Shown in pieces: positions 36,091-45,235 of a stretch of DNA of 64,000 nucleotides (position 1 is the stretch's first letter; every line of letters starts with the position of its first letter). The stretch is from a bacterium (lineage in GTDB: Bacteria > Myxococcota_A > Bradymonadia > Bradymonadales > Bradymonadaceae). Under the pieces are notes generated by a model. The model saw only the letters and a list, made by a program, of their open reading frames with translations. It had not been told where the DNA came from and did no database searches. The translations under genes were made by a program, and so were the position numbers. The stretch covers positions 1-64,000 of the forward strand of contig JAUIBR010000010.1 of the NCBI GenBank assembly GCA_030427705.1. Direction: 5' to 3'.

Positions 36091-36381
36091 ATGGCGTTCA
36101 TCATTGCTGAGCCCTGCATCGGTACTTGCGATACCTCGTGCGTAGAAGTTTGCCCCGTTGACTGCATTCACGGAACGATGCCGGTTGACGAAATCAAAGA
36201 GCATCAGGCCGCAGGCAATAAAGAAGCATTCGCATCCATCCAGCTTTTCATCGACCCAGACATCTGCATCGATTGCGGCGCATGTGAGCCTGAGTGTCCT
36301 GTCGAAGCCATCTTCGAGGAAGACGACACGCCAGCTGAGTGGGAAAGTTATATTCAGCTCAACGCTGATTTCTTCGAATAG
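36091..36381 (+). CDS. Two-cluster ferredoxin
   Basis: 96 residues. The Cys pattern CIGTCDTSCVEVCPVDC near the N-terminus and CIDCGACEPECP near 60-73 supports two iron-sulfur clusters. An insertion of about 30 residues, including an HQAAGNKEA stretch, separates them. It serves as a small electron carrier; the partner is unknown. GGAG lies six bases before the ATG. The SRPBCC gene follows after 15 bases. The FadR-like box lies 117 bases upstream. Confidence 0.9.
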   Translation: MAFIIAEPCIGTCDTSCVEVCPVDCIHGTMPVDEIKEHQAAGNKEAFASIQLFIDPDICIDCGACEPECPVEAIFEEDDTPAEWESYIQLNADFFE

Positions 36382-36396
36382 GCAAGGAGCCGCCAC

Positions 36397-36927
36397 ATGG
36401 CAAAAATCGATATCCGCGACAAGGTCAAGTACGACCGCCAGACCGTCTATGAGACGTTCCGCGACCACCTCGCAGAACTGCAGCCATACCTTCCAACGGT
36501 TGAAGACATCGAAGTCGAGAGCTACGACCGGCTGGACGACACGACGGTGAGTATCGTCAATATCTGGAAGGCCGCGGATGAGGATGTGCCAGCGTTGGCG
36601 CAGAAGTTCATCAAGCCCGAGATGCTACAATGGACCGACCGTGCAACGTGGTTCGATGACGCATATCAATGCGATTGGGACATGGAAGTTGGCTTCCTTT
36701 CCGAAGCGATCAGCTGCAGCGGCTCGACCCGATACACCGAGGTCGGTGACCACACCGAAGTTCACATCGAAGGTGACCTTCGTGTCGATGCCTCGAAGAT
36801 TCCTGGTGTGCCCAAACTGATGGCATCCAAGGTCAGCGGGGTCGTCGAGAAGTTTGTGATCAAGATGATTACGCCAAATATGAAAGAGGTGAATCGCGGC
36901 GCCGAGAAGTATCTCGCAAAGCAATAA
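36397..36927 (+). CDS. SRPBCC-like lipid/ligand-binding protein (DUF2505-like)
   Basis: 176 residues. Strand-helix layout and a long C-terminal helix (about 138-176) fit the START/SRPBCC fold of the DUF2505 type. GGAG lies seven bases before the ATG. The pair with ferredoxin suggests electron transfer to an oxygenase that handles a bound hydrophobic substrate, but no oxygenase is adjacent. Confidence 0.7.
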   Translation: MAKIDIRDKVKYDRQTVYETFRDHLAELQPYLPTVEDIEVESYDRLDDTTVSIVNIWKAADEDVPALAQKFIKPEMLQWTDRATWFDDAYQCDWDMEVGFLSEAISCSGSTRYTEVGDHTEVHIEGDLRVDASKIPGVPKLMASKVSGVVEKFVIKMITPNMKEVNRGAEKYLAKQ

Positions 36928-36948
36928 CACCGATTCATTAGGCAAAAG

Positions 36949-36985
36949 AAAAGCCGCCCGATAAGGCGGCTTTCTTGTTTTCTTG
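36949..36985. terminator. Rho-independent terminator
   Basis: Stem AAAGCCGCC / GGCGGCTTT around a six-base loop, followed by a T-rich run. It lies 22 bases after the SRPBCC stop and just before the convergent CAP-like gene's stop, so it may serve both genes. Confidence 0.85.
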
Positions 36986-37008
36986 CGCCTACGAAGAGGC
37001 GGCCCGAA

Positions 37009-38937
37009 CTATCGGCGGCGTCGCAATCCAACGAGCCCTGCCAGAAGCAGTGCTACGAGTGCGAATGGCGTTGGGGCGTTTCCGGTTGGGACGGTGGAGC
37101 ATCCATCGTCTTCACTACCTTTGTCGCTGCCGTTGCCGTTGTTGCCGTTGTTGTTGCCATTATTGGCATTGTTTGAGCCATTGTTGGAGTTGTTTTCGTT
37201 GTTCCCGTTATTGGCGTTGTTGCCGTTGTTGTTGTTGTTGTTCGGGTCAACGATAACTGGGCAACCTTCGTCGACGCTGCCGTTGCAGTTGTTGTCGATC
37301 TCGTCGCCACACTCTTCTTCTGCGTCTGGGCGAGTTTCACCTTCGCACAGACCGCTCCAGCGGCCCATTTCACAGGTTTCGACACCGACGCCACAGATTC
37401 CGAAGTCTTGCGTTCCGTCTCGGCCTGTGTAGCAAGGACGGGTGTCACCGTTACTGCACGCGTCGCCGGCCGGCAAGCAGCTGGAGGCAACGTTAGCGGG
37501 CGACCATGAAGGGCAGGTGTCGTCGTTTGGAACGACATTGCCTTCGGCGTTGGTTTGAACACCCAGCGAGCCCAGTGTTGGGAAACGCGTGATGAATCCT
37601 TCTGCGTCAGTCGTAGCGAAGAAGTAGCGATGGCAGCCAGCGGTCAAGCTAGCGCGGCCTTGATAGGTGGCCCCAACGTACGGTTCTTCTGGCTCAGGCG
37701 TGCCCATATCGGCCATGCCCATGTCTCCCATGTCGCCCATGCCCATATCGTCGCCGGTGTCTGTGTCGTATCCACCGGTGTTTGGTGGCTCGACCCAGTA
37801 GTCCAGCGCGACGCAGTTGCCATCAACAACCGCTTGGATGTCTTGAGGTGGGCCGGCAGGCTCGAAGTAGTGGACCGCGAAATCCGTCTCGCCATCTGGC
37901 GTAACACCGAACGTGCCACCGGGGTTGTTCATGTCTGCGGTCAAACCAAGCTGGTACGCAACACCATCAAGCAAGACAGGGGTTGGTTCCGAGCTACGGC
38001 CGAAAGCGTATGAGACTGAGAAGAACTGTTGGAGGTTCTCTGGTGCACATTGCTCAGCGTCTGGTGGTTCTGGAAGTGTACAAGGAACTGGAGACGCAGG
38101 GTCGGTCCCATCGCCCTGGCAGATACCCAGGCAATCCGAATTCGTTTCTGTATCACAGATGTTCTCGCCGTCATCCCCGGTGCAAGTACCAACCTCGCAG
38201 GACTCCTCCGGCTCACGGCACTCATCTGGAATGATTGGGGTCGTCAGCTGAGCGATACCAATGGCGTTTTGACGGTCAGCAATCACCGACCCAAGCGCGT
38301 TTTGGAACACGAAGGCTGCTGCGATTTCACCTGGCACGACACCTGGCTCATCGAGCGTGTTTTGCCAGAAGAACTCCTGACGAATCTCACCGGGTCCGCG
38401 GTTGAGAATCTCCCAACGCTCACGGCTTATCGTGCGGCCTTCTGTATCATCACATTCGACCCGAGGACCGGTACAAGCCACTTCGCCATTCACTTCGCCG
38501 ATGGCACAGCAGGTTGCGTTCGCTTGGTCTGGGTCTTCCATCGTGCCCGCACAGAAGCACTGTTGCTCAATCGCGTGGTCAGATTGCCAACGGCCGGCCT
38601 CAGCGAAGTAGTGCTGATACTGCATCGCCGGCTGAAGTGGAGCTGGCGAATCCGCCATCATATCACCGTCGGTATCGACCATGATGTTCCACATATATGG
38701 AGCCGTTCGGACACGATTCAGGAAGTGGATTGCCACCCGGTCGTCAGCGGTAGGCATTTCACCAGCGCCGATGCCGCTGAACGTCACCGCTTGCGAAGCC
38801 TCGCCCAATGCCTGGGTCTGAGTATCGAGATGGACAGGTGGGCGGTCAGCGCCTTCCTCGTCCGTGGTGCAACCAACAAGTAGTGCTCCAGCGCAGATTA
38901 CCAGCGCCGCAGATTTAAACATCAAACACACATTCAT
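37009..38937 (-). CDS. Degenerate CAP-like lipoprotein with MYXO-CTERM-type tail
   Basis: About 642 residues. Lipobox VGC, then a CAP-related region (about 70-230; RVAIHFLNRVRTAPYMW) lacking the GEN and GH signature of its downstream paralogue. Cys-rich stretches, a DMG repeat, an Asn-repeat linker and a MopE-like IDNNCNGSVDEGC motif follow. The end is CSTVPTGNAP, a hydrophobic helix and GLRRRR, as in MYXO-CTERM. ATG chosen with GGAG nine bases upstream; an ATG six bases earlier is possible. The next gene ends 28 bases upstream, suggesting an operon. Confidence 0.82.
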   Translation of the reverse strand: MNVCLMFKSAALVICAGALLVGCTTDEEGADRPPVHLDTQTQALGEASQAVTFSGIGAGEMPTADDRVAIHFLNRVRTAPYMWNIMVDTDGDMMADSPAPLQPAMQYQHYFAEAGRWQSDHAIEQQCFCAGTMEDPDQANATCCAIGEVNGEVACTGPRVECDDTEGRTISRERWEILNRGPGEIRQEFFWQNTLDEPGVVPGEIAAAFVFQNALGSVIADRQNAIGIAQLTTPIIPDECREPEESCEVGTCTGDDGENICDTETNSDCLGICQGDGTDPASPVPCTLPEPPDAEQCAPENLQQFFSVSYAFGRSSEPTPVLLDGVAYQLGLTADMNNPGGTFGVTPDGETDFAVHYFEPAGPPQDIQAVVDGNCVALDYWVEPPNTGGYDTDTGDDMGMGDMGDMGMADMGTPEPEEPYVGATYQGRASLTAGCHRYFFATTDAEGFITRFPTLGSLGVQTNAEGNVVPNDDTCPSWSPANVASSCLPAGDACSNGDTRPCYTGRDGTQDFGICGVGVETCEMGRWSGLCEGETRPDAEEECGDEIDNNCNGSVDEGCPVIVDPNNNNNNGNNANNGNNENNSNNGSNNANNGNNNGNNGNGSDKGSEDDGCSTVPTGNAPTPFALVALLLAGLVGLRRRR

Positions 38938-38971
38938 GAACATTCACTCCAGTGGGGTATCAACCGCCGAC

Positions 38972-40288
38972 CTAGTTTGCCCAACGTCGACGGCGCCAGA
39001 TTGTGGCAACGACGGCGATGAGAAGCAAACCGGGGATATTTCCTTTAGATACGGGGACGATCGTCGAACAACCTCCATCGGAAGTTGGTTCGGACGCGTC
39101 GGTCTCCATTTCGTCGTTTTGTTTAGGCTCTTCTTCGTTTTTGGGCGAGCCGGCGTCATCTTCATCAGATGTACATGCTTCGTCAACCTCGCCGTCGCAA
39201 TTGTCGTCAACCGAATTGTCGCAAATCTCTGCACTTTCCGGCTGAATCTCGTTCATGCACTCGCCGGTCCATTGTCCGCCGATGCATCGTTCCACGCCTG
39301 ACGTGCAGATTCCGATGTCGCGGGTCCCAAAGGGTCCGGTGTAGCAACTACGCGTATCACCGGTCTCACAGGTTTGTCCGCTTGGCGAACACGTGTCAGC
39401 CGGTCGCTCTTCTAGATACAGTGCACAATCGTCCGTCCCCACACCGAGACTTCCCGTCGACGGATAAGTGAGGTCGTTGCCGTTCCCATCCGTGAAGTAA
39501 AAGTAGTACCGGTGACAGCCGGGGCCCAAAGCCTTGGACGTCTCAAACGCGCCGGATTGCGCCGTGCCGTAGGTCAGTGTGAGGTCGTGGCATTCGCCGT
39601 TGACGATGACCAACGCGGTTTGAGGTCCGTTGGAAGTTGGCTGGTGGTAGGTAATTCCGAACGTCGTCGACTGTCCGTTGGATAGGTGGATTCCGTCTCC
39701 GATAACCGGAGGACTTCCACCACCGCGTCCGAAATCTTGCACCCACGCGGTGCCTTCGTTGCCGGCACCCAAAAGCGAATGCGCTGATGAGTTGATGTTC
39801 TGCCAGTGCCCAGGGGAATTGATCCAACCGTCGATGGCGGCTTGCGGCGTCATCTGCCCCATAGCCATGTTTTCGCCGGAGTAGTTGGGCGTCCAGAGGG
39901 CGACTCGGTCAGACGCGCTCATCGCCCCGCAGCCCGTTGTTGGTCCACCACACGCGATGTCGTCGCCTGCTTCTTCCAGAGCACAACAGCTCGAGTGGTC
40001 AGCACACCAGCAGTTGGCTTCGTTTATGTGACCAGCGTGGAACCGAGCTGCCTTGGTCAGTAGGTAGTCCCAACGCAAAGGCGGCGTGGGGTCGTACGGG
40101 TCGGCAGGATTGAACGCATCAGGCTCAACGCGTGCGCGATTCGTGAGGTAGAGCACCTGACGCTCCGTCAAAGACGGGAACTCGCCAACAGGTTCGCCAA
40201 GCTCAGCCTGACGCACCTCGACCTGGGGTGCAGTCGTCTCGCCACATGCGGCGATGAAAAACAGTACAATGATTAGAAATTTAGCCAT
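38972..40288 (-). CDS. CAP-domain lipoprotein with MYXO-CTERM-type tail
   Basis: 438 residues. Lipobox AAC (Cys15). The CAP domain (about 40-200) has ARFHAGHI, SGENMAMG and SPGHWQNI, all signature elements, and a second beta-rich domain (about 215-300). A DNCDGEVDEAC motif precedes the C-terminal GGCSTIVPV, hydrophobic helix and RRRRW. Both ends thus carry anchor signals. Extracellular binding role is likely. First gene of a two-gene operon with the degenerate paralogue. Confidence 0.88.
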   Translation of the reverse strand: MAKFLIIVLFFIAACGETTAPQVEVRQAELGEPVGEFPSLTERQVLYLTNRARVEPDAFNPADPYDPTPPLRWDYLLTKAARFHAGHINEANCWCADHSSCCALEEAGDDIACGGPTTGCGAMSASDRVALWTPNYSGENMAMGQMTPQAAIDGWINSPGHWQNINSSAHSLLGAGNEGTAWVQDFGRGGGSPPVIGDGIHLSNGQSTTFGITYHQPTSNGPQTALVIVNGECHDLTLTYGTAQSGAFETSKALGPGCHRYYFYFTDGNGNDLTYPSTGSLGVGTDDCALYLEERPADTCSPSGQTCETGDTRSCYTGPFGTRDIGICTSGVERCIGGQWTGECMNEIQPESAEICDNSVDDNCDGEVDEACTSDEDDAGSPKNEEEPKQNDEMETDASEPTSDGGCSTIVPVSKGNIPGLLLIAVVATIWRRRRWAN

Positions 40289-40356
40289 TTCTGACTCGAT
40301 CCAAAAGACGCGCGAGTTTACAGAAATGACCCCTAATTGCCAATCTTGGGTGGAAA

Positions 40357-41829
40357 CTACTCAGCGACGAGTAGCGCCATGTAGAAACGGATGACTTTTC
40401 GGTAGTTATCGACCGAGATTCGCTCGTCCACACCATGGATTCTGGCAGGGTCTCCCGGACCGAGCTCAAGCGGCGCGAATCGGTACACATTCTCGGACAA
40501 CGTTTGGTAATGACGCGCATCGGTCCCGCCCACGGTCAGGGCAGGAACGACGATGGTCTCTTTTCCGAACACCCCACGAATCGTCTTGGCCAACGATCGA
40601 TAGCTGTCCGATTCGGGCGAGCTGATATTGGACGGGTTGGAGTGGAAACCCTCGGGGTCAAACTCAACCTTCACGCGCTCATCGTCGATCACATCGGAAA
40701 CATGGGAGACCACCTCTTCAACCGTATCGCCCGGTGCGATTCGGAAGTTGATCTTCGCCTCAGCCTTCTTGGGAAGAACATTATCCTGCACGCCAGCCCG
40801 CAGAATCGTTGGGGCGGTCGTGGTTCGCACGCCAGCGTTCGTGGTTGGTTTGGCGGTCAGCATGCCTAGGACCACGGGTTTGAAGAGCCACAGATTGGAG
40901 AACACCATCGAATTGGGGAAGCCGACTTCGGGCGCAATGTGTTGGAACATCGCCTGCGTTGGCTCGTTCAGATTAGCCGGCATCTGGTTGCGTTCGACCT
41001 CGCTCACCGCACGGGTCAAGATGCCAACCGCGGTCTCCTGCGGAGGCATCGACGAATGGCCACCCTCCTGTGTCGCGGTCAACTGGACGGTCAAGAAGCC
41101 CTTTTCTGCCAGACCAATGAAGGCGATCGGCGCAGTGGTTCCCGGAAAGAGGCCCTTACCGATGATATGCCCCTCATCGATGATGTAGGCAAAGTTGGTA
41201 TTGTCCTTCCTAAACCGCTCAGCAATGCGTTTGGCGCCCAGATTGCCGCCAACTTCCTCGTCGCAGCCAAACGCAAAGACGTGCGAGCGCTTTGGCTGCA
41301 CGCCAGCTTCAATCAGAGTCTCGGTCGCCTCAAGGATTCCGATGACACCAAACTTGTCGTCCAACGCCCCACGTCCCCAGATATAGCCGTCTTTGATGGC
41401 ACCCTTAAACGGAGGTTGGGTCCATTGCTCGATGGCATGTTCTTCGACAGGAACCACGTCAATATGTGACAGCAAAAGTGCGGGTGGTAGATTGGGGTCG
41501 GAGCCTTTCCATGCATACGCCACGCTGCAGGGCTTGACCTCATCACGAGTCAGCGTGCTGTGGACCTTTGGATAGGTCTTCTCGAGCCAGGCATGAAAGG
41601 CGTCGAACTCTTCGAGGTTCATTTTCTCCAACGAACCATCTGAAGTGGTTTTGAACCGGATCGCTCTTGCGAGGCGTTTGTCGAAACCATCGCGAACTTT
41701 CGGAAGGTCCACGGTTGAAGGTTCGAGCTGAGCGCTCCCGCCGAGCACCGTTCGCCCGCCCACAATGAGCACCATCAGAAGAAAGACCAGACCGACTGTC
41801 ACCACCCCGCGGCGCAGAAACTTCTTCAT
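40357..41829 (-). CDS. M20-family metallopeptidase, membrane-anchored
   Basis: 490 residues, similar to PM20D1/carboxypeptidase PM20 proteins. An N-terminal transmembrane helix (about 9-29) with no clear cleavage site anchors it. Metal-site motifs: LLSHIDVVPVE, WGRGALDDKFG, GCDEEVGGN and IDEGHI. The dimerisation domain carries EGGHSSMPP. It removes C-terminal residues or acyl groups from peptides; substrate unknown. The start overlaps the stop of the kinase gene by four bases. Confidence 0.9.
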   Translation of the reverse strand: MKKFLRRGVVTVGLVFLLMVLIVGGRTVLGGSAQLEPSTVDLPKVRDGFDKRLARAIRFKTTSDGSLEKMNLEEFDAFHAWLEKTYPKVHSTLTRDEVKPCSVAYAWKGSDPNLPPALLLSHIDVVPVEEHAIEQWTQPPFKGAIKDGYIWGRGALDDKFGVIGILEATETLIEAGVQPKRSHVFAFGCDEEVGGNLGAKRIAERFRKDNTNFAYIIDEGHIIGKGLFPGTTAPIAFIGLAEKGFLTVQLTATQEGGHSSMPPQETAVGILTRAVSEVERNQMPANLNEPTQAMFQHIAPEVGFPNSMVFSNLWLFKPVVLGMLTAKPTTNAGVRTTTAPTILRAGVQDNVLPKKAEAKINFRIAPGDTVEEVVSHVSDVIDDERVKVEFDPEGFHSNPSNISSPESDSYRSLAKTIRGVFGKETIVVPALTVGGTDARHYQTLSENVYRFAPLELGPGDPARIHGVDERISVDNYRKVIRFYMALLVAE

Positions 41830-43598
41830 TCTTTGGCCTCTATCTCGAAGGGGTCAGCCTCGGAATCGTTTTGGTTGTCCCAAAGATCGATGGGCTTCTT
41901 CTTCGCCTTTTTGGTTTTGGGCGTCGGCTTCACGCGCTTCTTTTTTGGCGTCTTTGCTGCTGGTTCGGGTTCGCTAACTTCGTCGGTCTCTTTGTTGCCG
42001 TTGGGGTTCAGTTCTTCCTCAAGCTTCTGCTTTCGGTACTCTTCCCAATCTTCGCCCGTCAGAGTGTCTTCTTCCGGGGCGAACCGCTTCGATTGAATCC
42101 ACATCACCGCCGCACCAAGCACCACGACGACCACCATAACGATCGCCAACGGCAGCCAAGCTCGACTCTTGCTGACCTGACCAGAGTACGTCACGTCAGC
42201 GGTGGGCCGAGCAGCCCCAATCGGCTGGCGCTCCAGTGGCTGAGGCGCTTGCTGAGCCGGTTGTGCCGGCTGTTGCTGCACCGGCGCGGGTTCGGGTGAA
42301 TACTGTTCGACCTCTTGAGGTCGAAGCGCGGCGAGCCTTCCGGTTCGCGGCGGGGGAAGATTTCGAATCGAGTCTGGGATGACCATCTCGATATCGCCGT
42401 CGACGTCCGATTCCGGAGGTCGAACAAACTTCGCAGTCGCAACATCCGGGCGGACATATGGGTCCATGTCGAGACCGGCAGAACCGGTCGCGTCGAGGTA
42501 GTCCAGATTCGGATCATATGACGCCGGGGCGTCGTCGCCTCCGCCGGTGGCTAGAAACGCCTCCCATGCGCCTTTTACCTCGTCATCCGCGTTGACGAAT
42601 GGTGCGGAGTTGACCTCGGCGCTCTTCTGCAGGCGCTCTTCTCGCGACGCACGGTCTGGATTCAAGGGTTCGCTGCAGTGCGCCTTCAGGGATTCCAACG
42701 TGTGAATCGCAGGCTTTGCTAGATTGAGCGATGCCAGCTCACGGGCCACTTCCGCCGCTGAGTTCGGTCGATTTGCCGGACTCTTCTCGAGCATTCGGTC
42801 CAATATCGAAATCAAGCCAGGCGGGACAATTCCGGTCGAGACGAATGGCTGCAAGCTTGGTGGTGGTTCGTGCACATGCTTGAACATCACCTGCATGGTC
42901 GCGCCGGTGAACGGCAGCCGCCCCGCCAGTAGTTCGTATCCCACAACACCCAACGAATAGATATCAGCCCGATGATCGATTTCCTTGTCACGCGCTTGCT
43001 CGGGAGCCAGGTACGCAGGGGTTCCACATAGAAGACCGGTCTTGGTGATCTTCACATCGTGGTTTCGAGGGTACGCGATACCAAAGTCGAGTATTCGGAC
43101 ACGAACATGTCCAGAGGCATCGAATGAGATGACAAGATTCGACGTCTTCAGGTCGCGGTGGACGATGCCGTGGGCATGAGCCTCAGCAAGGCCGAGGCAG
43201 CTCTGACGCAGGATTTCTGCCACCAGGCCGGGGTCGAATCGCCCGCCCGCCCGCACTGCATCGAGGGTCTCGCCTTCGACGAACTCCATCGCGAGGTAGA
43301 GGACATCATCAGCGGTTCGCCCAAAGTCGATTAGCTGCACGATGTTTGGATGCGAGAACTGCGACATCACCTGTGCTTCTCGGAAGAAGCGCTGTTCCAT
43401 GGACTCTGGAACGTGTGGGCCCCGGCGGATGATCTTGATTGCCACGCGCCGATTGATAGAAAGCTGGGTGCCTCTGTAAACGACACCCATACCGCCTTTA
43501 TCCAGGAATCCATCGAGCCGATAGCGGCCGTCAAGGACTTGCCCAACAAGTCCTCGATCGTCGACTGGCTCCAATTCTTCGGTGGTTTGTTCGGTCAT
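41826..43598 (-). CDS. Hanks-type Ser/Thr protein kinase with C-terminal transmembrane helix
   Basis: 590 residues. Kinase domain at about 26-290: DKGGMGVVYRG, Lys55 in VAIKII, HRDLKTSN, LDFGIAY and GTPAYLAPEQ. A linker with Pro/Gln runs follows. A transmembrane helix lies at about 485-505, followed by a charged, Lys/Glu-rich tail. Cytoplasmic kinase and extracytoplasmic tail are likely. The ATG at MTEQ is preferred to one seven codons upstream. The M20 gene overlaps, so a signalling-controlled peptidase pair is possible. Confidence 0.92.
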   Translation of the reverse strand: MTEQTTEELEPVDDRGLVGQVLDGRYRLDGFLDKGGMGVVYRGTQLSINRRVAIKIIRRGPHVPESMEQRFFREAQVMSQFSHPNIVQLIDFGRTADDVLYLAMEFVEGETLDAVRAGGRFDPGLVAEILRQSCLGLAEAHAHGIVHRDLKTSNLVISFDASGHVRVRILDFGIAYPRNHDVKITKTGLLCGTPAYLAPEQARDKEIDHRADIYSLGVVGYELLAGRLPFTGATMQVMFKHVHEPPPSLQPFVSTGIVPPGLISILDRMLEKSPANRPNSAAEVARELASLNLAKPAIHTLESLKAHCSEPLNPDRASREERLQKSAEVNSAPFVNADDEVKGAWEAFLATGGGDDAPASYDPNLDYLDATGSAGLDMDPYVRPDVATAKFVRPPESDVDGDIEMVIPDSIRNLPPPRTGRLAALRPQEVEQYSPEPAPVQQQPAQPAQQAPQPLERQPIGAARPTADVTYSGQVSKSRAWLPLAIVMVVVVVLGAAVMWIQSKRFAPEEDTLTGEDWEEYRKQKLEEELNPNGNKETDEVSEPEPAAKTPKKKRVKPTPKTKKAKKKPIDLWDNQNDSEADPFEIEAKE

Positions 43599-43668
43599 TC
43601 GAGCTTGGCTTCGCCTCACAACAATGCGGCCATATTGGGCTTTCGTATGTCGATTGTAAAGATCGCTC

Positions 43669-43706
43669 GGGGCTAGGGGGCTGGGGGGCTAGCGGCAAGG
43701 CTGGGT
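43669..43706. repeat. CTAGCCCC word array, copy 3 (reversed)
   Basis: GGGGCTAGGGGGCTGGGGGG and neighbouring words are the reverse complement of the CCCCCTAGCC words at 10755 and 34427. It lies between the divergent kinase and acyl-CoA ligase genes; the remaining gap shows no gene. Confidence 0.65.
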
Positions 43707-43753
43707 TGGCTCTTGCTTGTGGAGTTAGTTGAGGTTGGAGTATTGATTTCGCC

Positions 43754-45229
43754 ATGAAACGGGAACAACTCTTCAATCAGTTCGAAACGCGGCCATCGGC
43801 ACCAGCGTTCACATGGCGTGGCGAGACGTTGACCTTTGGCGAGCTTCATAGCCATGCACTCACGTGGGCTGGGTATCTGCAGGACAAAGGTATTCAGCCG
43901 GGGGACCGTGTCGCGGTCTACTTGCCGACCTGTTTTGACCTGGTTGTCACGTTGCTCGGGAACTACATCGCTGGCGCGATTCATGTGCCGATCAACACCC
44001 GATACGGGCCTGATGAAATCGACCATATCCTGACGGATTCGGGTGCCCGAGTCCTCGTGTCGCAGGCAGACGCGCCTATTCTGAAGGAGTGCGCAGCCGC
44101 CTCGCAGGTTGAGTTTTGGTATCGCGGGGAAGACCTACGGACAATAGGAGCACGCGTCAGCCGGGATGACGAAGACGGGGCGCTGATGATCTACACGTCC
44201 GGAACGACGGGTAAGAGCAAGGGCGTGCTTCTGTCGTATCGCGCAATCGTCTCCAATATCGACGCGCTGACCAGCCTCTGGCGCTTTTCAGAAGACGATG
44301 TGCTGGCTCTGGCGCTTCCGCTATTCCATGTTCATGGTCTCTGCATCGGAGTGCACGGAACCCTGCTGAAAGGCACGCATTCTGTACTTTTCGACAAGAT
44401 GCGACCCCCAGCGATTTGCGATGCGATTGGTGACGGCGCCACCATCTTTATGGGTGTGCCGACGATGTACTCGATGTTGGTAGACCACGTCGAAGCGCAC
44501 CCGAATGCGGCACAAGCGTGTCGAAAAGCCCGTCTGTTCACGTCTGGGTCGGCCGCTTTGTCGCCAAACCTCTTCAGTCGCTTTGAAGCGGCGACGGGAC
44601 ATCGGATTCTCGAAAGATATGGGATGAGCGAAACCTTGCTCACGCTCTCCAATCCGTACGATGGGGAGCGACGGCCGGGGACTGTGGGGCAACCGGTCGC
44701 AGGAGTCGAAGCCCGCGTCGTCAGTGAAGATGGCAATATCTGTGGCCCCGGCGAGATCGGTGGGCTCCAGGTGCGTGGAAACTCCCTTCTGACCTGCTAC
44801 TGGCAGCAACCCGACAAGACTGATGAGGCGTTCGACGGCGCGTGGTTCAAGACCGGTGACGTCGTCACCCTTTCGGCGGATGGATACTTTTCGATCGTGG
44901 GCCGAAGCTCCGTCGATATCATCAAGAGTGGTGGTTACAAGATCGGTGCGCGTGAGATTGAGACGGTGCTCGAGAACCATCCTAACGTGCGTGAAATCGC
45001 TGTCGTCGGTGTCCCAGATGACAAGTGGGGCGAAGAGATTTGCGCCGGGGTGGTGGTCGCAAAGGACTGTGACCACGCCGAGTTACTGAGCGAGCTACAG
45101 GAGTTGGGGCGTGCCCATCTGGCGGATTACAAGACCGTCCGAGGCTTGGTGGTACTGGACGAGCTGCCGCGAAATGCACTGGGCAAGGTGCAAAAGCACC
45201 GCCTGCGCGGCTTAGAATTCACGCGCTAA
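43754..45229 (+). CDS. AMP-dependent acyl-CoA synthetase (malonyl/medium-chain type)
   Basis: 491 residues, typical of short ANL ligases. P-loop YTSGTTGKSKG (about 155-165), PLFHVHGLC (similar to malonyl-CoA synthetases), YGMSETLLTLSNP, and WFKTGDVV then GRSSVDIIKSGGYKI, followed by PRNALGKVQKH. It activates a carboxylic acid via an acyl-adenylate. The malonate preference is suggested by resemblance only. The gene stands alone, convergent with the downstream lipoprotein gene by six bases. Confidence 0.88.
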   Translation: MKREQLFNQFETRPSAPAFTWRGETLTFGELHSHALTWAGYLQDKGIQPGDRVAVYLPTCFDLVVTLLGNYIAGAIHVPINTRYGPDEIDHILTDSGARVLVSQADAPILKECAAASQVEFWYRGEDLRTIGARVSRDDEDGALMIYTSGTTGKSKGVLLSYRAIVSNIDALTSLWRFSEDDVLALALPLFHVHGLCIGVHGTLLKGTHSVLFDKMRPPAICDAIGDGATIFMGVPTMYSMLVDHVEAHPNAAQACRKARLFTSGSAALSPNLFSRFEAATGHRILERYGMSETLLTLSNPYDGERRPGTVGQPVAGVEARVVSEDGNICGPGEIGGLQVRGNSLLTCYWQQPDKTDEAFDGAWFKTGDVVTLSADGYFSIVGRSSVDIIKSGGYKIGAREIETVLENHPNVREIAVVGVPDDKWGEEICAGVVVAKDCDHAELLSELQELGRAHLADYKTVRGLVVLDELPRNALGKVQKHRLRGLEFTR

Positions 45230-45235
45230 AAAAAC

